Below are positions 36,503 to 45,622 of a DNA stretch of 64,000 bases, in pieces (position 1 is the stretch's first letter; every line of letters starts with the position of its first letter). Origin of the DNA: Mesorhizobium sp. WSM2240 (GTDB taxonomy: Bacteria > Pseudomonadota > Alphaproteobacteria > Rhizobiales > Rhizobiaceae); the NCBI RefSeq assembly GCF_040438645.1, contig NZ_CP159253.1, positions 1,860,001 to 1,924,000 on the forward strand, in the 5' to 3' direction. Position numbers and translations under genes: made by a program. A model generated the notes under the pieces. That model had not been told where the DNA came from and made no database searches. It saw only the letters and a program-made list of their open reading frames with translations.

Positions 36503-37735
36503 CTAACCGGTAAGCAAGCCACGCTGATAGCGATACTCAAGCCCCATGCCGGCCCAGATCAGACCCAGCAGCAGGTAGAAATGCCGCCAGTGATCGGTGT
36601 CGATGACCGTGCCGAGGGCGATGTGGCCGATGAAAACTACATAGGCGCACAGCACATAAGGCTGCCACGGCCGGTTGCGGAACAGGATTCGGAAGCCGCC
36701 GGCAAGCGTCCAAGCGATCAGGATGATGTAAGAAGCAAAGCCCAGCCAGCCATAATCGAGCAGCGCCTTCAGCCAGATGTCGTGCGTGTCCTCGCCGAGC
36801 ATCTGGCCGAATACCAGCGGGCCGATGCCGAACGGGTACTCCATCGCCATCTGGAAGCCGATGCCGAAGCGGGCAAAGCGCCCCAGGCGCGCACTGTCAT
36901 AGTCCTGGACGAGTTGGGCGCGGGCGGTGAACAGTTCCGCAACAGCCGGAATCTGCAGGGCGACCAGAAGTGCGGCGGTCAGAAGAACGGCGGCGGCGAT
37001 GCTCATGACGACGATTCGCAGGCGGAACGAGCCGCTCGAACTCTGTAGGAACAGCGTCGCTGTAAGCAGCACGGCCGACGCGCCGAACAGCCCCCATGCG
37101 CCACGCGAGAAGGAAAGGAAAATGCCGCCTACGATGATCAGCAATGGCACGGCGTAGAATGCCATCTTCGCGGGGCTGCCCGTCAGCAGGCGGTAGAGCA
37201 GGTAGATGCCGGGGAGCGTCAGGAACGGACCGAACACGTTCGGATCCTGAAAGGCGCCGGCGGCGCGTTCGAACTTGGTAAACATCTCCGCGCCGGGGAA
37301 GGCGTGAAAATAGCCGAGGATGCCGAGTGCAGCCGTGCCGATGGCGGCTATCACCCAGGCTATGAAGATCACGCGGTAGAGGCCGGGCTGCCGCTCCACG
37401 GCGGCGGCGAAGAACACGGCTGTCAGTGCCAGGAACAGCGACACGGCTATGTAGAGCGGCGCGTCCTTGAGCGCCGACATCTGCGTCATGGCAATCATGC
37501 CGCCAATGTTGAAGGCGACGAGCAGCACCAGCAATGGCGCTATGGTGCGTGAAATCCTGAGGCCGAACAACGCCCATACCGCGATCAGCCCGGCCATATA
37601 AAGCTCGTAGGGGGCAGGCTCACGGATGACGAAACCCGACAGCAGGACGCCCAGCGAGATCGCGCCGGCCGAGATCAGCGCGACGAGCTTGGCGTTGACC
37701 GCCTCGCGCGGCAGCTCATGCGTGATCGCGGTCAA
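36503..37735 (-). CDS. O-antigen ligase/Wzy-type polysaccharide polymerase
   Basis: A 410-residue protein with about ten membrane segments and the Wzy_C pattern: AAGAFQDPNVFGPFLTLPGIYLLYR and SFSRGAWGLFGAS, plus a late periplasmic loop with GEDTHDIWLKALLDYGWLG (H-containing loop). It probably polymerises or ligates exopolysaccharide repeat units at the periplasmic face. No ATG is available; the start is TTG at 37735, whose TTGA overlaps the stop of the upstream priming transferase gene. That coupling supports joint function. Confidence 0.85.
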   Translation of the reverse strand: MTAITHELPREAVNAKLVALISAGAISLGVLLSGFVIREPAPYELYMAGLIAVWALFGLRISRTIAPLLVLLVAFNIGGMIAMTQMSALKDAPLYIAVSLFLALTAVFFAAAVERQPGLYRVIFIAWVIAAIGTAALGILGYFHAFPGAEMFTKFERAAGAFQDPNVFGPFLTLPGIYLLYRLLTGSPAKMAFYAVPLLIIVGGIFLSFSRGAWGLFGASAVLLTATLFLQSSSGSFRLRIVVMSIAAAVLLTAALLVALQIPAVAELFTARAQLVQDYDSARLGRFARFGIGFQMAMEYPFGIGPLVFGQMLGEDTHDIWLKALLDYGWLGFASYIILIAWTLAGGFRILFRNRPWQPYVLCAYVVFIGHIALGTVIDTDHWRHFYLLLGLIWAGMGLEYRYQRGLLTG

Positions 37736-39264
37736 TAGGCATTTTCCGTGTTCAGCAGGCGGATCGGTGTCAGCAAGAGGATCTTCAGGTCGAACCAGAG
37801 CGACCAGTTCTCGATGTAGTAGAGGTCGTATTCGGTGCGTTTGCGGATCTTCTCGTCGGTGTCCATCTCGCCGCGCCAGCCATTGATCTGAGCCCAGCCG
37901 GTCACGCCGGGCTTGACCCGGTGGCGGGCGAAATAGCCGTCGACCACCTCGTTGTAGAGGAGGTTGTGCGACTGCGCGGCGATCGCATGCGGACGCGGGC
38001 CGACCAGCGACAGCGAGCCGAATAGCGCATTGAAAAACTGCGGCAGCTCGTCGATCGAGGTCTTGCGGATAATGCGGCCGACGCGGGTGACGCGCGGATC
38101 GTTCTTGGTCACAGCCTGCCTGGCGCTCGGGTCAGACAGTTCCGTGTACATCGAACGGAACTTGTAGACCTCGATCACCTCATTGTTGAAGCCGTGCCGC
38201 TTCTGGCGGAAAATGACCGGGCCCTTGCTGTCGAGTTTTATCGCGATCGCGGTGATCAGCATCACCGGCGAGAAGATAGCGATGCCGATCAGGCTGAGCA
38301 CGATATCGAAGGCGCGCTTGGCGACAGAGTCCCAGTCGTTGATCGGCTTGTCGAAAATATCGAGCATCGGCACCGAGCCGATGTAGGAATAGGAGCGGGG
38401 GCGGAACTGCAGCTGGTTGGAATGCGCCGACAGGCGGATGTCCACCGGCAGCACCCAGAGTTTCTTGAGCAGCGCCAGAACGCGCGTCTCGGCGGTGATC
38501 GGCAGCGACACGATCAGCATGTCGATGCGGGCGATGCGCGCGAACTCGATCAGCTCGGCTATGTTGCCGAGCTTCGGGTAGCCGGCCACGATGGACGGCG
38601 AGCGCTTATCGTCACGGTCGTCGAAGATCCCGCAGATGCGGATGTCGTTGTAGGGTTGCTGCTCGACCGAGCGGATCAGCGCTTCGGCGGCCTTGCCGCC
38701 GCCGACGATGACGGCGCGCCGTTCCATCGCGCCGTTGCGCGCCCAGCGGCGGATCATGTTCGACAGCACCAGCCGCAGTCCGAAGACCAGCGCAAAACCG
38801 ATGACGAACCAGCCGCCGAACAGAAGACGCGAAAATTCCTCGGAAACCTTCATGAAGAAACCGGCCAGCGCCAGAAGCGCGAAGGCGCCCGACCAGACAA
38901 GCAATATGCGGCCGAGATTGCGCACTGGCCGCATCAGCGCCTGGACCTGGTAGCAGTCGCTCAATTCGAGCAGGATGACGGTGGCCAGCGACACCGCTGC
39001 GATGATTGCCGCATATTCCCAGAACAGGTGTGTGTTGAGACCGACGCGATAGGCGAACAGTACGAAGCCGGAGGCGAACAGCAGCGCGAATTCGACGAGC
39101 CGCAGCACGCCGCTGACCATCACCGGGGACATGGTGTCGCGGCGATATTGCGAGGCGACCTGGCGCGCGACCTTGTTCAGCCGGCCGACGGGTTCGCCAC
39201 CCGTGCCCTCTACCTTTTGCACCGCATCCAGCGAAAAACGATTTGCCGGGTCGATCTCGTTCAT
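37732..39264 (-). CDS. undecaprenyl-phosphate glucose phosphotransferase (WcaJ type)
   Basis: A 510-residue polyisoprenyl-phosphate hexose-1-phosphate transferase, the enzyme that puts the first sugar on the lipid carrier. Five TM helices and a CoA-binding-like domain (AVIVGGGKAAEALIRSV) precede the bacterial sugar transferase domain: KRAFDIVLSLIGIAI, QKRHGFNNEVIEVYKFRSMY, RVTRVGRIIRKTSIDELPQFFNAL, and KPGVTGWAQINGWRGE. All signature blocks are intact. I start at ATG 39264 (MNEIDPANRF) because upstream residues look non-coding. It is the priming step for the exopolysaccharide built by this cluster. Confidence 0.92.
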   Translation of the reverse strand: MNEIDPANRFSLDAVQKVEGTGGEPVGRLNKVARQVASQYRRDTMSPVMVSGVLRLVEFALLFASGFVLFAYRVGLNTHLFWEYAAIIAAVSLATVILLELSDCYQVQALMRPVRNLGRILLVWSGAFALLALAGFFMKVSEEFSRLLFGGWFVIGFALVFGLRLVLSNMIRRWARNGAMERRAVIVGGGKAAEALIRSVEQQPYNDIRICGIFDDRDDKRSPSIVAGYPKLGNIAELIEFARIARIDMLIVSLPITAETRVLALLKKLWVLPVDIRLSAHSNQLQFRPRSYSYIGSVPMLDIFDKPINDWDSVAKRAFDIVLSLIGIAIFSPVMLITAIAIKLDSKGPVIFRQKRHGFNNEVIEVYKFRSMYTELSDPSARQAVTKNDPRVTRVGRIIRKTSIDELPQFFNALFGSLSLVGPRPHAIAAQSHNLLYNEVVDGYFARHRVKPGVTGWAQINGWRGEMDTDEKIRKRTEYDLYYIENWSLWFDLKILLLTPIRLLNTENAY

Positions 39265-39422
39265 TGGCCATGATCCTTGAGCCTGGATCCTTACGAAAGA
39301 GGAGCTAAGAAACCCTTGCGTGGACCGTTCGCTTTGAAGCGGTCGGGCAGAAGCTTTTCGGAAGATTTCTCGGCACAGGTGTGCCACGGTTGCGGAAGGT
39401 CCACCGGAGGTGCAGCGACGCG

Positions 39423-40160
39423 ATGTCGTTTACTCAATCTAGAATTTGCAAAGGCTGCTGGCAGCAGATGCGTCTGCCTGTGCCGCTTCGTGGACCGGCT
39501 TCTATCCCGTTTCGCGCCTTCGGCATCCGTCCGAGCCGGATGAATCCGAACACCTGCACGATTTGCGAACTCATGTTTACGCGCGTGATGAAAGCCCGCC
39601 AGATCAGGGTGGACGTGTCAGTGCTTTTTGTGGATCTGAGAGGTTATACGACGCTTTCGCAGTCGCTTCCGGCAAATACCGTTTCGTCGCTGCTGGATGA
39701 TTTCTACGATGAATGCGCAGCAGCGATCTGGGAGTATGACGGGCTTCTCAACAAGACCGTTGGCGACGCAATTATGGCGATATTCAACTTCCCGGTCCGC
39801 CATGACGATCATGTTCAACGCGCCGTGGGCGCTGCGCAGGAGATCCAGCGCCGCTGCCGCCATCTGAATGAGCATCATATATCCGAAGGTGCTGAAGGGA
39901 GTGGAAGCGGGTTCGGCGTTGGTATTGGCATAGATGCCGGCGAGACGAGCTTTGGGGAATTCGGCCGGTCGCACCGCGACCTGACCGCCATCGGGACGGT
40001 AGTTAACACTGCGGCGCGTGCGCAGTCAGTTGCCGAGGCAGGCTGTATTCTCGTCACCAAGGCCGTTTGCGATCGGGCTCCTCAACAAACGGCCGAGAGA
40101 CGAAGTCGGGAATACCACCTGAAAGGCTTCGAGAAGCCAACCGAACTTTACGCAATCTGA
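39423..40160 (+). CDS. class III nucleotide cyclase with N-terminal cysteine-rich domain
   Basis: A 245-residue protein. The first 45 residues hold two Cys pairs (ICKGCWQQM and NTCTICE) around PVPLRGPASIPFRAFGIRPSRMNPN, a zinc-binding-like module. The cyclase domain follows: VSVLFVDLRGYTTL with the first metal Asp, TVGDAIMAIF with the second, and RDLTAIGTVVNTAARAQ. Start ATG 39423 is preceded by GGAGG. It is divergent from the priming transferase and inside the exopolysaccharide cluster, so second-messenger control of polysaccharide is possible. Whether it makes cAMP or cGMP cannot be read here. Confidence 0.85.
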   Translation: MSFTQSRICKGCWQQMRLPVPLRGPASIPFRAFGIRPSRMNPNTCTICELMFTRVMKARQIRVDVSVLFVDLRGYTTLSQSLPANTVSSLLDDFYDECAAAIWEYDGLLNKTVGDAIMAIFNFPVRHDDHVQRAVGAAQEIQRRCRHLNEHHISEGAEGSGSGFGVGIGIDAGETSFGEFGRSHRDLTAIGTVVNTAARAQSVAEAGCILVTKAVCDRAPQQTAERRSREYHLKGFEKPTELYAI

Positions 40161-40185
40161 GCAAGTTCCGGGTCAAAGGCCATTT

Positions 40186-41316
40186 CTACCGCCTGAGCGC
40201 GGCGAAATAGGCCCTCTCGATCGCGGCCGCCATTACATCGGCGCCGAACCGCGCCTTGAGTTCTGCGGGAGCGGGCATCAGGGTATGGTAAGATGCCGGG
40301 TCGGCCAGCGCCTCGGCCATCTTTTCCGCAAGTTCGCCGGCATCGGGATGGACCAGCGCCGGTGAGTTCTGCCCGAAAATCTCCGGAATGCCGCCGACGG
40401 CGGTCGCCGCCATCGGCAAGCCGGCGGCCAGGGCTTCGAGGACTATGTAAGGCATGGCCTCGGCGCGGGAGGGAACGACGATCAGCCTGCCGAGCGCGAA
40501 GGCGTGGCGTGCCGGCATGGGATCGAGGAAGCGCACCCGGCCGGCGAGGCCCTGCCTGTCGACCTCGCTCTTGTAGCGGGGCAGATCCTCGCCGTCGCCG
40601 ACCATGACGGCTGTTACCTCGCGGTCGAGCCGCGCTTCGACTTCCGGCAGCGCGGCGATGAACAGGTCCGGGCCCTTCAGGTCGCGCATCATGCCGATAT
40701 AGAGGAGGTCCGCGGCGTCAGCCTCGGCCCGCACCGGGTCGAATTCCGGCGCGGTCAGGCCGTTGTAGACCAAGCTGTTGGCCACGCGCGGCGGTCCGAT
40801 CTTGCGGACGAAGGTACGCCGCTCATAATCGGAGACGAAGAGCAGATGGTCGGTGAAACGCTCCATCAAGCGTTCCAGACCGAAGAACAGTTTCCCCGTC
40901 GTCGTCCCTTCGTCATAGTGCAGGCTGCCGCCATGCGGCGAATAAAGGCGGGCTACGCGAGACCTTGATACCCGCAACAGTGAGCCGAACATCCGTGCAT
41001 AGACGCCGCCTTTGGCGCCGTGGCCGTGCAGAACGTCCGGCTTCAATTCCTTGATGATCCTGTAGGTTCGCCAGGCCGAGGCGATGTCGCCCGGACCGAC
41101 ATGGCGCTGCATCGGCGTGCGCGATACGCCGAGCGCCAGCATCTCCTTCATCTCCGCGAACAGGCGCTCCTCGAAATCGCCGCCGGTCGTGGAATCGCAG
41201 ACGATGCCGACCGCATGGCCGGCGGCCACCTGCGCCTGGGCAAGATCGCGCACATGCCGGAAGATGCCGCCGACCGGTGAGCGGAAACAATGGACGATGC
41301 GCAATTTTTCGGTCAC
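40186..41316 (-). CDS. glycosyltransferase family 4
   Basis: A 376-residue GT-B glycosyltransferase. The N-terminal half contains HCFRSPVGGIFRHVRDLA (GG loop) and HGHGAKGGVYARM; the C-terminal half has the donor site: LYIGMMRDLKGPDLFI, VVPSRAEAMPYIVLEALAAG with the E(x7)E motif and GGIPEIF. It adds one sugar to the repeat unit on the cytoplasmic face. The start is GTG at 41316; a start at 41355 would overlap the export gene's end by 23 bases. It is co-directional with the Wza-like gene upstream. Confidence 0.9.
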   Translation of the reverse strand: MTEKLRIVHCFRSPVGGIFRHVRDLAQAQVAAGHAVGIVCDSTTGGDFEERLFAEMKEMLALGVSRTPMQRHVGPGDIASAWRTYRIIKELKPDVLHGHGAKGGVYARMFGSLLRVSRSRVARLYSPHGGSLHYDEGTTTGKLFFGLERLMERFTDHLLFVSDYERRTFVRKIGPPRVANSLVYNGLTAPEFDPVRAEADAADLLYIGMMRDLKGPDLFIAALPEVEARLDREVTAVMVGDGEDLPRYKSEVDRQGLAGRVRFLDPMPARHAFALGRLIVVPSRAEAMPYIVLEALAAGLPMAATAVGGIPEIFGQNSPALVHPDAGELAEKMAEALADPASYHTLMPAPAELKARFGADVMAAAIERAYFAALRR

Positions 41317-41332
41317 GGCCGGCCCGCTGGCT

Positions 41333-41896
41333 CTAGAAGAGACGCTCGCGAACAAAAACGGTATCGCCGGGAAGAAGCGGGTCCGACGTCAGCACCCGGC
41401 CTGTCATCACCTTGCCGTTGATGGTGCGGGTAATGTCGACATTTGCCTGATTGGCGCGGGGGGTGAAGCCGCCGGCGATCGCCACCGCCTGGTGGACGGT
41501 CAGGCCCGGCACGTATGAATATTGCCCGGCCGCACCCACTTCGCCCATGACGAAGATCGGGCGGTAGCGGTCGACTTCGACGGAGACGTCGGGATCGCGC
41601 AAAAAGCCTTCACGCAGCTTGGCGGCAAGGGCTGCCTCGACCTGCTGAGCGGTGTGGCCGCGCGCCGGCACCGATCCGACCAGCGGAAAGGCGATGTAGC
41701 CGGACTGATCGACGGCGTAGGTGTTGGTCAGGCCTTCCTGTTCGAAGACGGTGACGCGAACACGGTCGCCTGCGCCCAGAATGTAAGGCTGGTCGAGCAC
41801 TTCGTGAAAAGCGGCAGGCGCCGGCCGATAGCTCGAACACCCGGCTACCAGCAGTGCAGCGGCAAGCGCGTGGAAGACGGGCAGGGGTCTTTTCAT
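41333..41896 (-). CDS. polysaccharide export lipoprotein, Wza-like
   Basis: A 187-residue outer-membrane export protein. The signal peptide ends with a lipobox LVAGCSS. The Poly_export domain (YILGAGDRVRVTVFEQEGLTNTYAVDQSGYIAFPLVG) is followed by one SLBB region (FVMGEVGAAGQYSYVPGLTVHQAVAIAGGFT). It is half the length of E. coli Wza and matches the short single-SLBB form common in rhizobia. It should form the outer-membrane exit for the polysaccharide with the Wzc-like protein encoded divergently. Confidence 0.92.
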   Translation of the reverse strand: MKRPLPVFHALAAALLVAGCSSYRPAPAAFHEVLDQPYILGAGDRVRVTVFEQEGLTNTYAVDQSGYIAFPLVGSVPARGHTAQQVEAALAAKLREGFLRDPDVSVEVDRYRPIFVMGEVGAAGQYSYVPGLTVHQAVAIAGGFTPRANQANVDITRTINGKVMTGRVLTSDPLLPGDTVFVRERLF

Positions 41897-42163
41897 GGCC
41901 TTACACGTACCTTTGACGAATCTTCCCCGGAGACGGGCGCCGGTAACCTTTGCTCGAAGCGGTTATCGTCCTGTTAGGGTTAATGGCCGGTAAAGGCAGC
42001 TTGTCCGGGGCGGATTGCAGGCGGGAATTGCGGGATTCTTCCCCGCTTTAGCGAATATCGTCGACCCACTTTCCAGGCGACGGCGCTCGCATCCCGCGTC
42101 TTAACCCCTGAGTTACCATAGTTGTTTACGGTGCCTTCCGTTACGTCCCGGAGTAGGAATGCA

Positions 42164-44323
42164 ATGTCAGGCGTCCAATCCACCGCCAGCGATATCGATG
42201 TCGATCTGGGCCGGCTGTTTTCCAGCCTGGCGCGGAACTGGTTGCGCATACTGACCGCAGCGCTCACTGTCACGGCGCTGGCTTTCGTTCTCGCATGGAC
42301 GGCGACGCCTCATTACAAGGCCGAGACGCGTATCCTGATCGAGACGCGCGAATCCGTGTTCACGCGGCCGCAGGGCAGCGGCGAGAACGAGCGGCCGATC
42401 CTCGATGAGGAGGGGGTCACCAGCCAGGTCGAGGTGATCTCGTCGACCGATATATTAAAGCAGGTGGCCAGGGAACTCGACCTTGCCAGCCTGCCGGAGT
42501 TCGACCCGGCTGCGAGCATGTCGCTGGTCGGCAAGCTCATGGTCATAGCCGGGCTGAAGAGCGACCCGGCCGAAGTGCCGCCCGAGGAGCGCGTGCTCAA
42601 GGCGATGCGTGAAAAGCTTATTGTCTACCGCGTCGAGAATTCGCGCGTCATCGTCATCGAATTCTCTTCCGAGGACCCGAAGCTGGCTGCTGCCGTGCCA
42701 AACGCCATCGCCGACGCTTATCTGGCGGTCAGCCGTGACGCCAAGCTGCAGTCCAACTCGGCGGCTACCGACTGGCTGGAGCCTGAAATCGCCGATTTGA
42801 GCAGACGGGTGAAGGAAGCGGAAGCGCGCGTCGCCGCGTTCCGCTCGCAATCCGACCTCCTGGTCGGCCAGAACAATTCGGTCCTCGCCACGCAGCAGCT
42901 TTCCGAGCTCTCGACCGAATTGTCGCGGGTGCGCGCTAACCGCGCGGCGGCCGAAGCGACTGCGCAGGCGGTCCGGGCCGCGCTCGACAGCGGCGGCTCG
43001 CTGGACGCGTTTCCGGAAGTGCTGTCCTCAAGCCTGATCCAGCGCCTGCGCGAACGGCAGGTGCAATTGCAGGCAGATATTGCCGATCTCTCCACCACGT
43101 TGCTCGACAATCATCCCCGCATCAGGGCGCTGCGGTCGCAGCTTGCCGATCTCGACCGGCAGATCCGGCAGGAAGCGGAAAACGTGCTGAAGGGGCTTTC
43201 GGCCGAGGCCAAGACCGCGCAGGCGCGCGAGCAACAGCTTATAGCTGACCTGAACACGCTGAAGGCCGAATCGTCGCGCGCCGGCGAGGAAGAGGTGGAA
43301 CTCAGGGCGCTGGAGCGGGAAGCCGCGGCGCAACGCCAATTGCTGGAATCCTACCTGACCCGCTATCGCGAGGCGTCGTCGCGCCGCGACGGCAACTATC
43401 TGCCGGCTGATGCGCGGGTGTTTTCGCGGGCCATCGTGCCTTCCGAGCCGTATTTCCCGAAAATCCTGCCGATCGTAATCGCGACCTTCGTCGCCACGCT
43501 GATGATTATGGCGATCCTCACATTGCTGCAGGAGCTGTTTTCAGGGCGCGCGATGCGGCCGGCCTCCGGCGCGCGCTTCGCTCCGGTCGAGCAGGTGGTC
43601 ATGCCCGCGCCGGCCGGACCGGCCGAGATCGTCGCCGAGCACATCGAGCCGCAGCCCGTCGCCGGCAATTTCGAGCCGGAGCCGGAATCTGAGCCTGAGC
43701 TGGAGCCGCAGCCCATCATGCCGGGCCTCGGCGAGATCGACATAGCGGGTGCGGCCGAAAAGCTGATTGCGGGCGGCGCGACGCGGGCGTTGTTCATTTC
43801 GCCGGAGGGCGACGAGGCGGCGGCGACCGCCGTGCTGGTTGCGCGTGAAGTCGCCGATGCCGGCCTGCGCGTACTCCTGCTCGACCTGACCGCGTCGGGG
43901 GCGGCGTCGCGGCCGATGCTCGACAGCGGCCGCTTTCCCGGCATCACCAATCTGCTCGCCTCCGAGGCGCAGTTCACCGACGTGATCCACGCCGACCGCT
44001 ATTCGGACTGCCACGTCATTCCGGTCGGCACCGCCGATCCGGTCCACGCCATGCGCGCAGCCGACCGGCTGCCGATCATTCTGGAATCGCTGACCACCGC
44101 CTACGATGTCGTGATCGTCGAATGCGGCCCCGCCGACGCCGCCGGTATCGGGCGGCTGGTGGCCGAGGGAACAGAGATACTGGTATCCGTGCTGTCGCCG
44201 GCTGATGAGGTGCTGGCCGCCCGCGACGACCTTGAGGCCAGCGGCTATGGAAGCCCGATCCTCGTCACGCCCGAGGGCAGCGAAAGCCCGATGTCGCCGG
44301 TTCCGGGAAGGAGCGCCGCCTAG
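42164..44323 (+). CDS. Wzc/GumC-like chain-length protein with degenerate BY-kinase domain
   Basis: A 719-residue inner-membrane co-polymerase. A Wzz domain (LRILTAALTVTALAFVLAW, TM1) and a long periplasmic coiled coil (residues 205-400) lead to TM2 near residue 445 and a proline/glutamate-rich linker (EPEPESEPELEPQP). The C-terminal part resembles a tyrosine kinase fold, but Walker A is ISPEGDEAAAT with no GK(S/T), the second Asp motif is LLLDLTASG, and there is no tyrosine tail. It therefore cannot bind ATP in the usual way. I start at ATG 42164 (MSGVQST), preceded by AGGA. Confidence 0.87.
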   Translation: MSGVQSTASDIDVDLGRLFSSLARNWLRILTAALTVTALAFVLAWTATPHYKAETRILIETRESVFTRPQGSGENERPILDEEGVTSQVEVISSTDILKQVARELDLASLPEFDPAASMSLVGKLMVIAGLKSDPAEVPPEERVLKAMREKLIVYRVENSRVIVIEFSSEDPKLAAAVPNAIADAYLAVSRDAKLQSNSAATDWLEPEIADLSRRVKEAEARVAAFRSQSDLLVGQNNSVLATQQLSELSTELSRVRANRAAAEATAQAVRAALDSGGSLDAFPEVLSSSLIQRLRERQVQLQADIADLSTTLLDNHPRIRALRSQLADLDRQIRQEAENVLKGLSAEAKTAQAREQQLIADLNTLKAESSRAGEEEVELRALEREAAAQRQLLESYLTRYREASSRRDGNYLPADARVFSRAIVPSEPYFPKILPIVIATFVATLMIMAILTLLQELFSGRAMRPASGARFAPVEQVVMPAPAGPAEIVAEHIEPQPVAGNFEPEPESEPELEPQPIMPGLGEIDIAGAAEKLIAGGATRALFISPEGDEAAATAVLVAREVADAGLRVLLLDLTASGAASRPMLDSGRFPGITNLLASEAQFTDVIHADRYSDCHVIPVGTADPVHAMRAADRLPIILESLTTAYDVVIVECGPADAAGIGRLVAEGTEILVSVLSPADEVLAARDDLEASGYGSPILVTPEGSESPMSPVPGRSAA

Positions 44324-45531
44324 TCGTCAGCGGAAGGGGCCGCCTGCCTCGCAGCCTTCCTGCGCAGCGCCTTGGTCAGCTTCCAGATCGTCGGATTGGT
44401 TTTGACGAAGGCTTTCAGCCGCGCTTTGAGCCGCATAGAGCCCGCGAAGGCGCGGCCTTTCAGCGTTAGCGGCACGACCACGTCCATCTGGCGCGTCTCG
44501 ATATCGCACCAGAGCCGTTTGTAGGGTTCGTCGCCGACGCTGAAATCATAAACCGAAAAGCCTTGCGCGCAGGCCTCTTGGATATTGTCGAAGAACAGGA
44601 AATCGCCGGGGCTGGCATGCGCCAGCTCGTCCTCTGCGATGGCGCCGAACTCGCAGATCAGCCGCTTTCCCGAGCGGCTTGAGCCGGTGACCGCGCGCAG
44701 CCTACCGTTGACCTCCAGCGCGTGCAGCACGAAGTGCGGCGGCGAGGCTGCGAGCGCGTCAGTGAACAGCGTGCGGAAGAACGCCTGCACCCTGGCCTCG
44801 CCGAAGACGTTGACGATGCCGGCCCGGCGGAAGCGGTCCTCCTTCATGATGAAGAACGCGTCGAGCATGCCCGCAACCTCGGCGGGTGACGTCGCCTCGA
44901 TGCGCCTGAATCCGCCTGCCGCCTCGAATTTGCGGGTCTGCGAGCGGTGCTTCTTTCGTTTGCGCTTGCCGCTCGCCCGGTCGAGCAGCGCGTCGAAGCC
45001 GCCGTCGAGGCAGACGGCCAGCGACAAATTGGGGCTAGGGTAATGAGCCAGCGCCAGCAGCGGGTTGGCCAGGCCTTCCAGGTCGGGCAGCAGGCGTTCC
45101 AGCGCGACGATGTCGACGTCTGGCCGCGCCCGGCCGATTTCGGCGGCGAGCGCCTTCATCTCCGCAGCGCCGGCTGTCGCCAGCCAGGAAGGGTCGGCCG
45201 CAGCGAAATTGCCGTTGGCGTGCGAGCCGCCCATGAAGCGGGCTATCCCCACGGGGCCGGCATGGACGATTTCGAGCGCCAGCGCAAACACCAGGCGTCC
45301 GCTGGAAAAAGCCGCCGCAAAGACTTGATCTATCTCTGTTTTCGCCGTCCAGGCCTCGACCCATTCCGCGCTCTGCGCAGGTGCGAATGCGCCCGTCCGG
45401 CAAAGCTCCTTATATCGTCCGAGAATTTCCGGGGTGGCGCTGCAGATCGTCACGGAAAAGGCCGGGGCCGTCTCGCGGCTCGAAACGGCCAAGGCCCTCT
45501 TGGCGCCAATTGACCGGGCCGCGTCAACCAT
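44320..45531 (-). CDS. GNAT-fold acyltransferase, CelD/FemAB-like
   Basis: A 403-residue protein of the CelD-like GNAT group found in exopolysaccharide loci. Key parts: KRKRKKHRSQTRKFEAAGGF in the centre, FFIMKEDRFRRAG, RLICEFGAIAEDELAHASPGDFLFFDNIQEA (acyl-CoA-binding-like) and YDFSVGDEPYKRLWCD near the end. It may acylate the polysaccharide or its lipid-linked unit. The ATG at 45531 is preceded by GGATTGAAGG. It is convergent with the Wzc-like gene (4-base overlap of ends) and divergent from the deacetylase. Confidence 0.75.
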   Translation of the reverse strand: MVDAARSIGAKRALAVSSRETAPAFSVTICSATPEILGRYKELCRTGAFAPAQSAEWVEAWTAKTEIDQVFAAAFSSGRLVFALALEIVHAGPVGIARFMGGSHANGNFAAADPSWLATAGAAEMKALAAEIGRARPDVDIVALERLLPDLEGLANPLLALAHYPSPNLSLAVCLDGGFDALLDRASGKRKRKKHRSQTRKFEAAGGFRRIEATSPAEVAGMLDAFFIMKEDRFRRAGIVNVFGEARVQAFFRTLFTDALAASPPHFVLHALEVNGRLRAVTGSSRSGKRLICEFGAIAEDELAHASPGDFLFFDNIQEACAQGFSVYDFSVGDEPYKRLWCDIETRQMDVVVPLTLKGRAFAGSMRLKARLKAFVKTNPTIWKLTKALRRKAARQAAPSADD

Positions 45532-45622
45532 CCTTCAATCCTTCGGGCGTAAGCATTGCGCCGTGGGGCTTCGCGTCACAGCGTTCCATGATGGGACGAG
45601 ACTAGCCGCTAAAGGTGAAGGA

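Noticed and set aside
38194-39273. 359-residue plus-strand frame opposite the priming glycosyltransferase
   Set aside because: Antisense shadow of an intact gene, with no recognisable motif or ribosome site.
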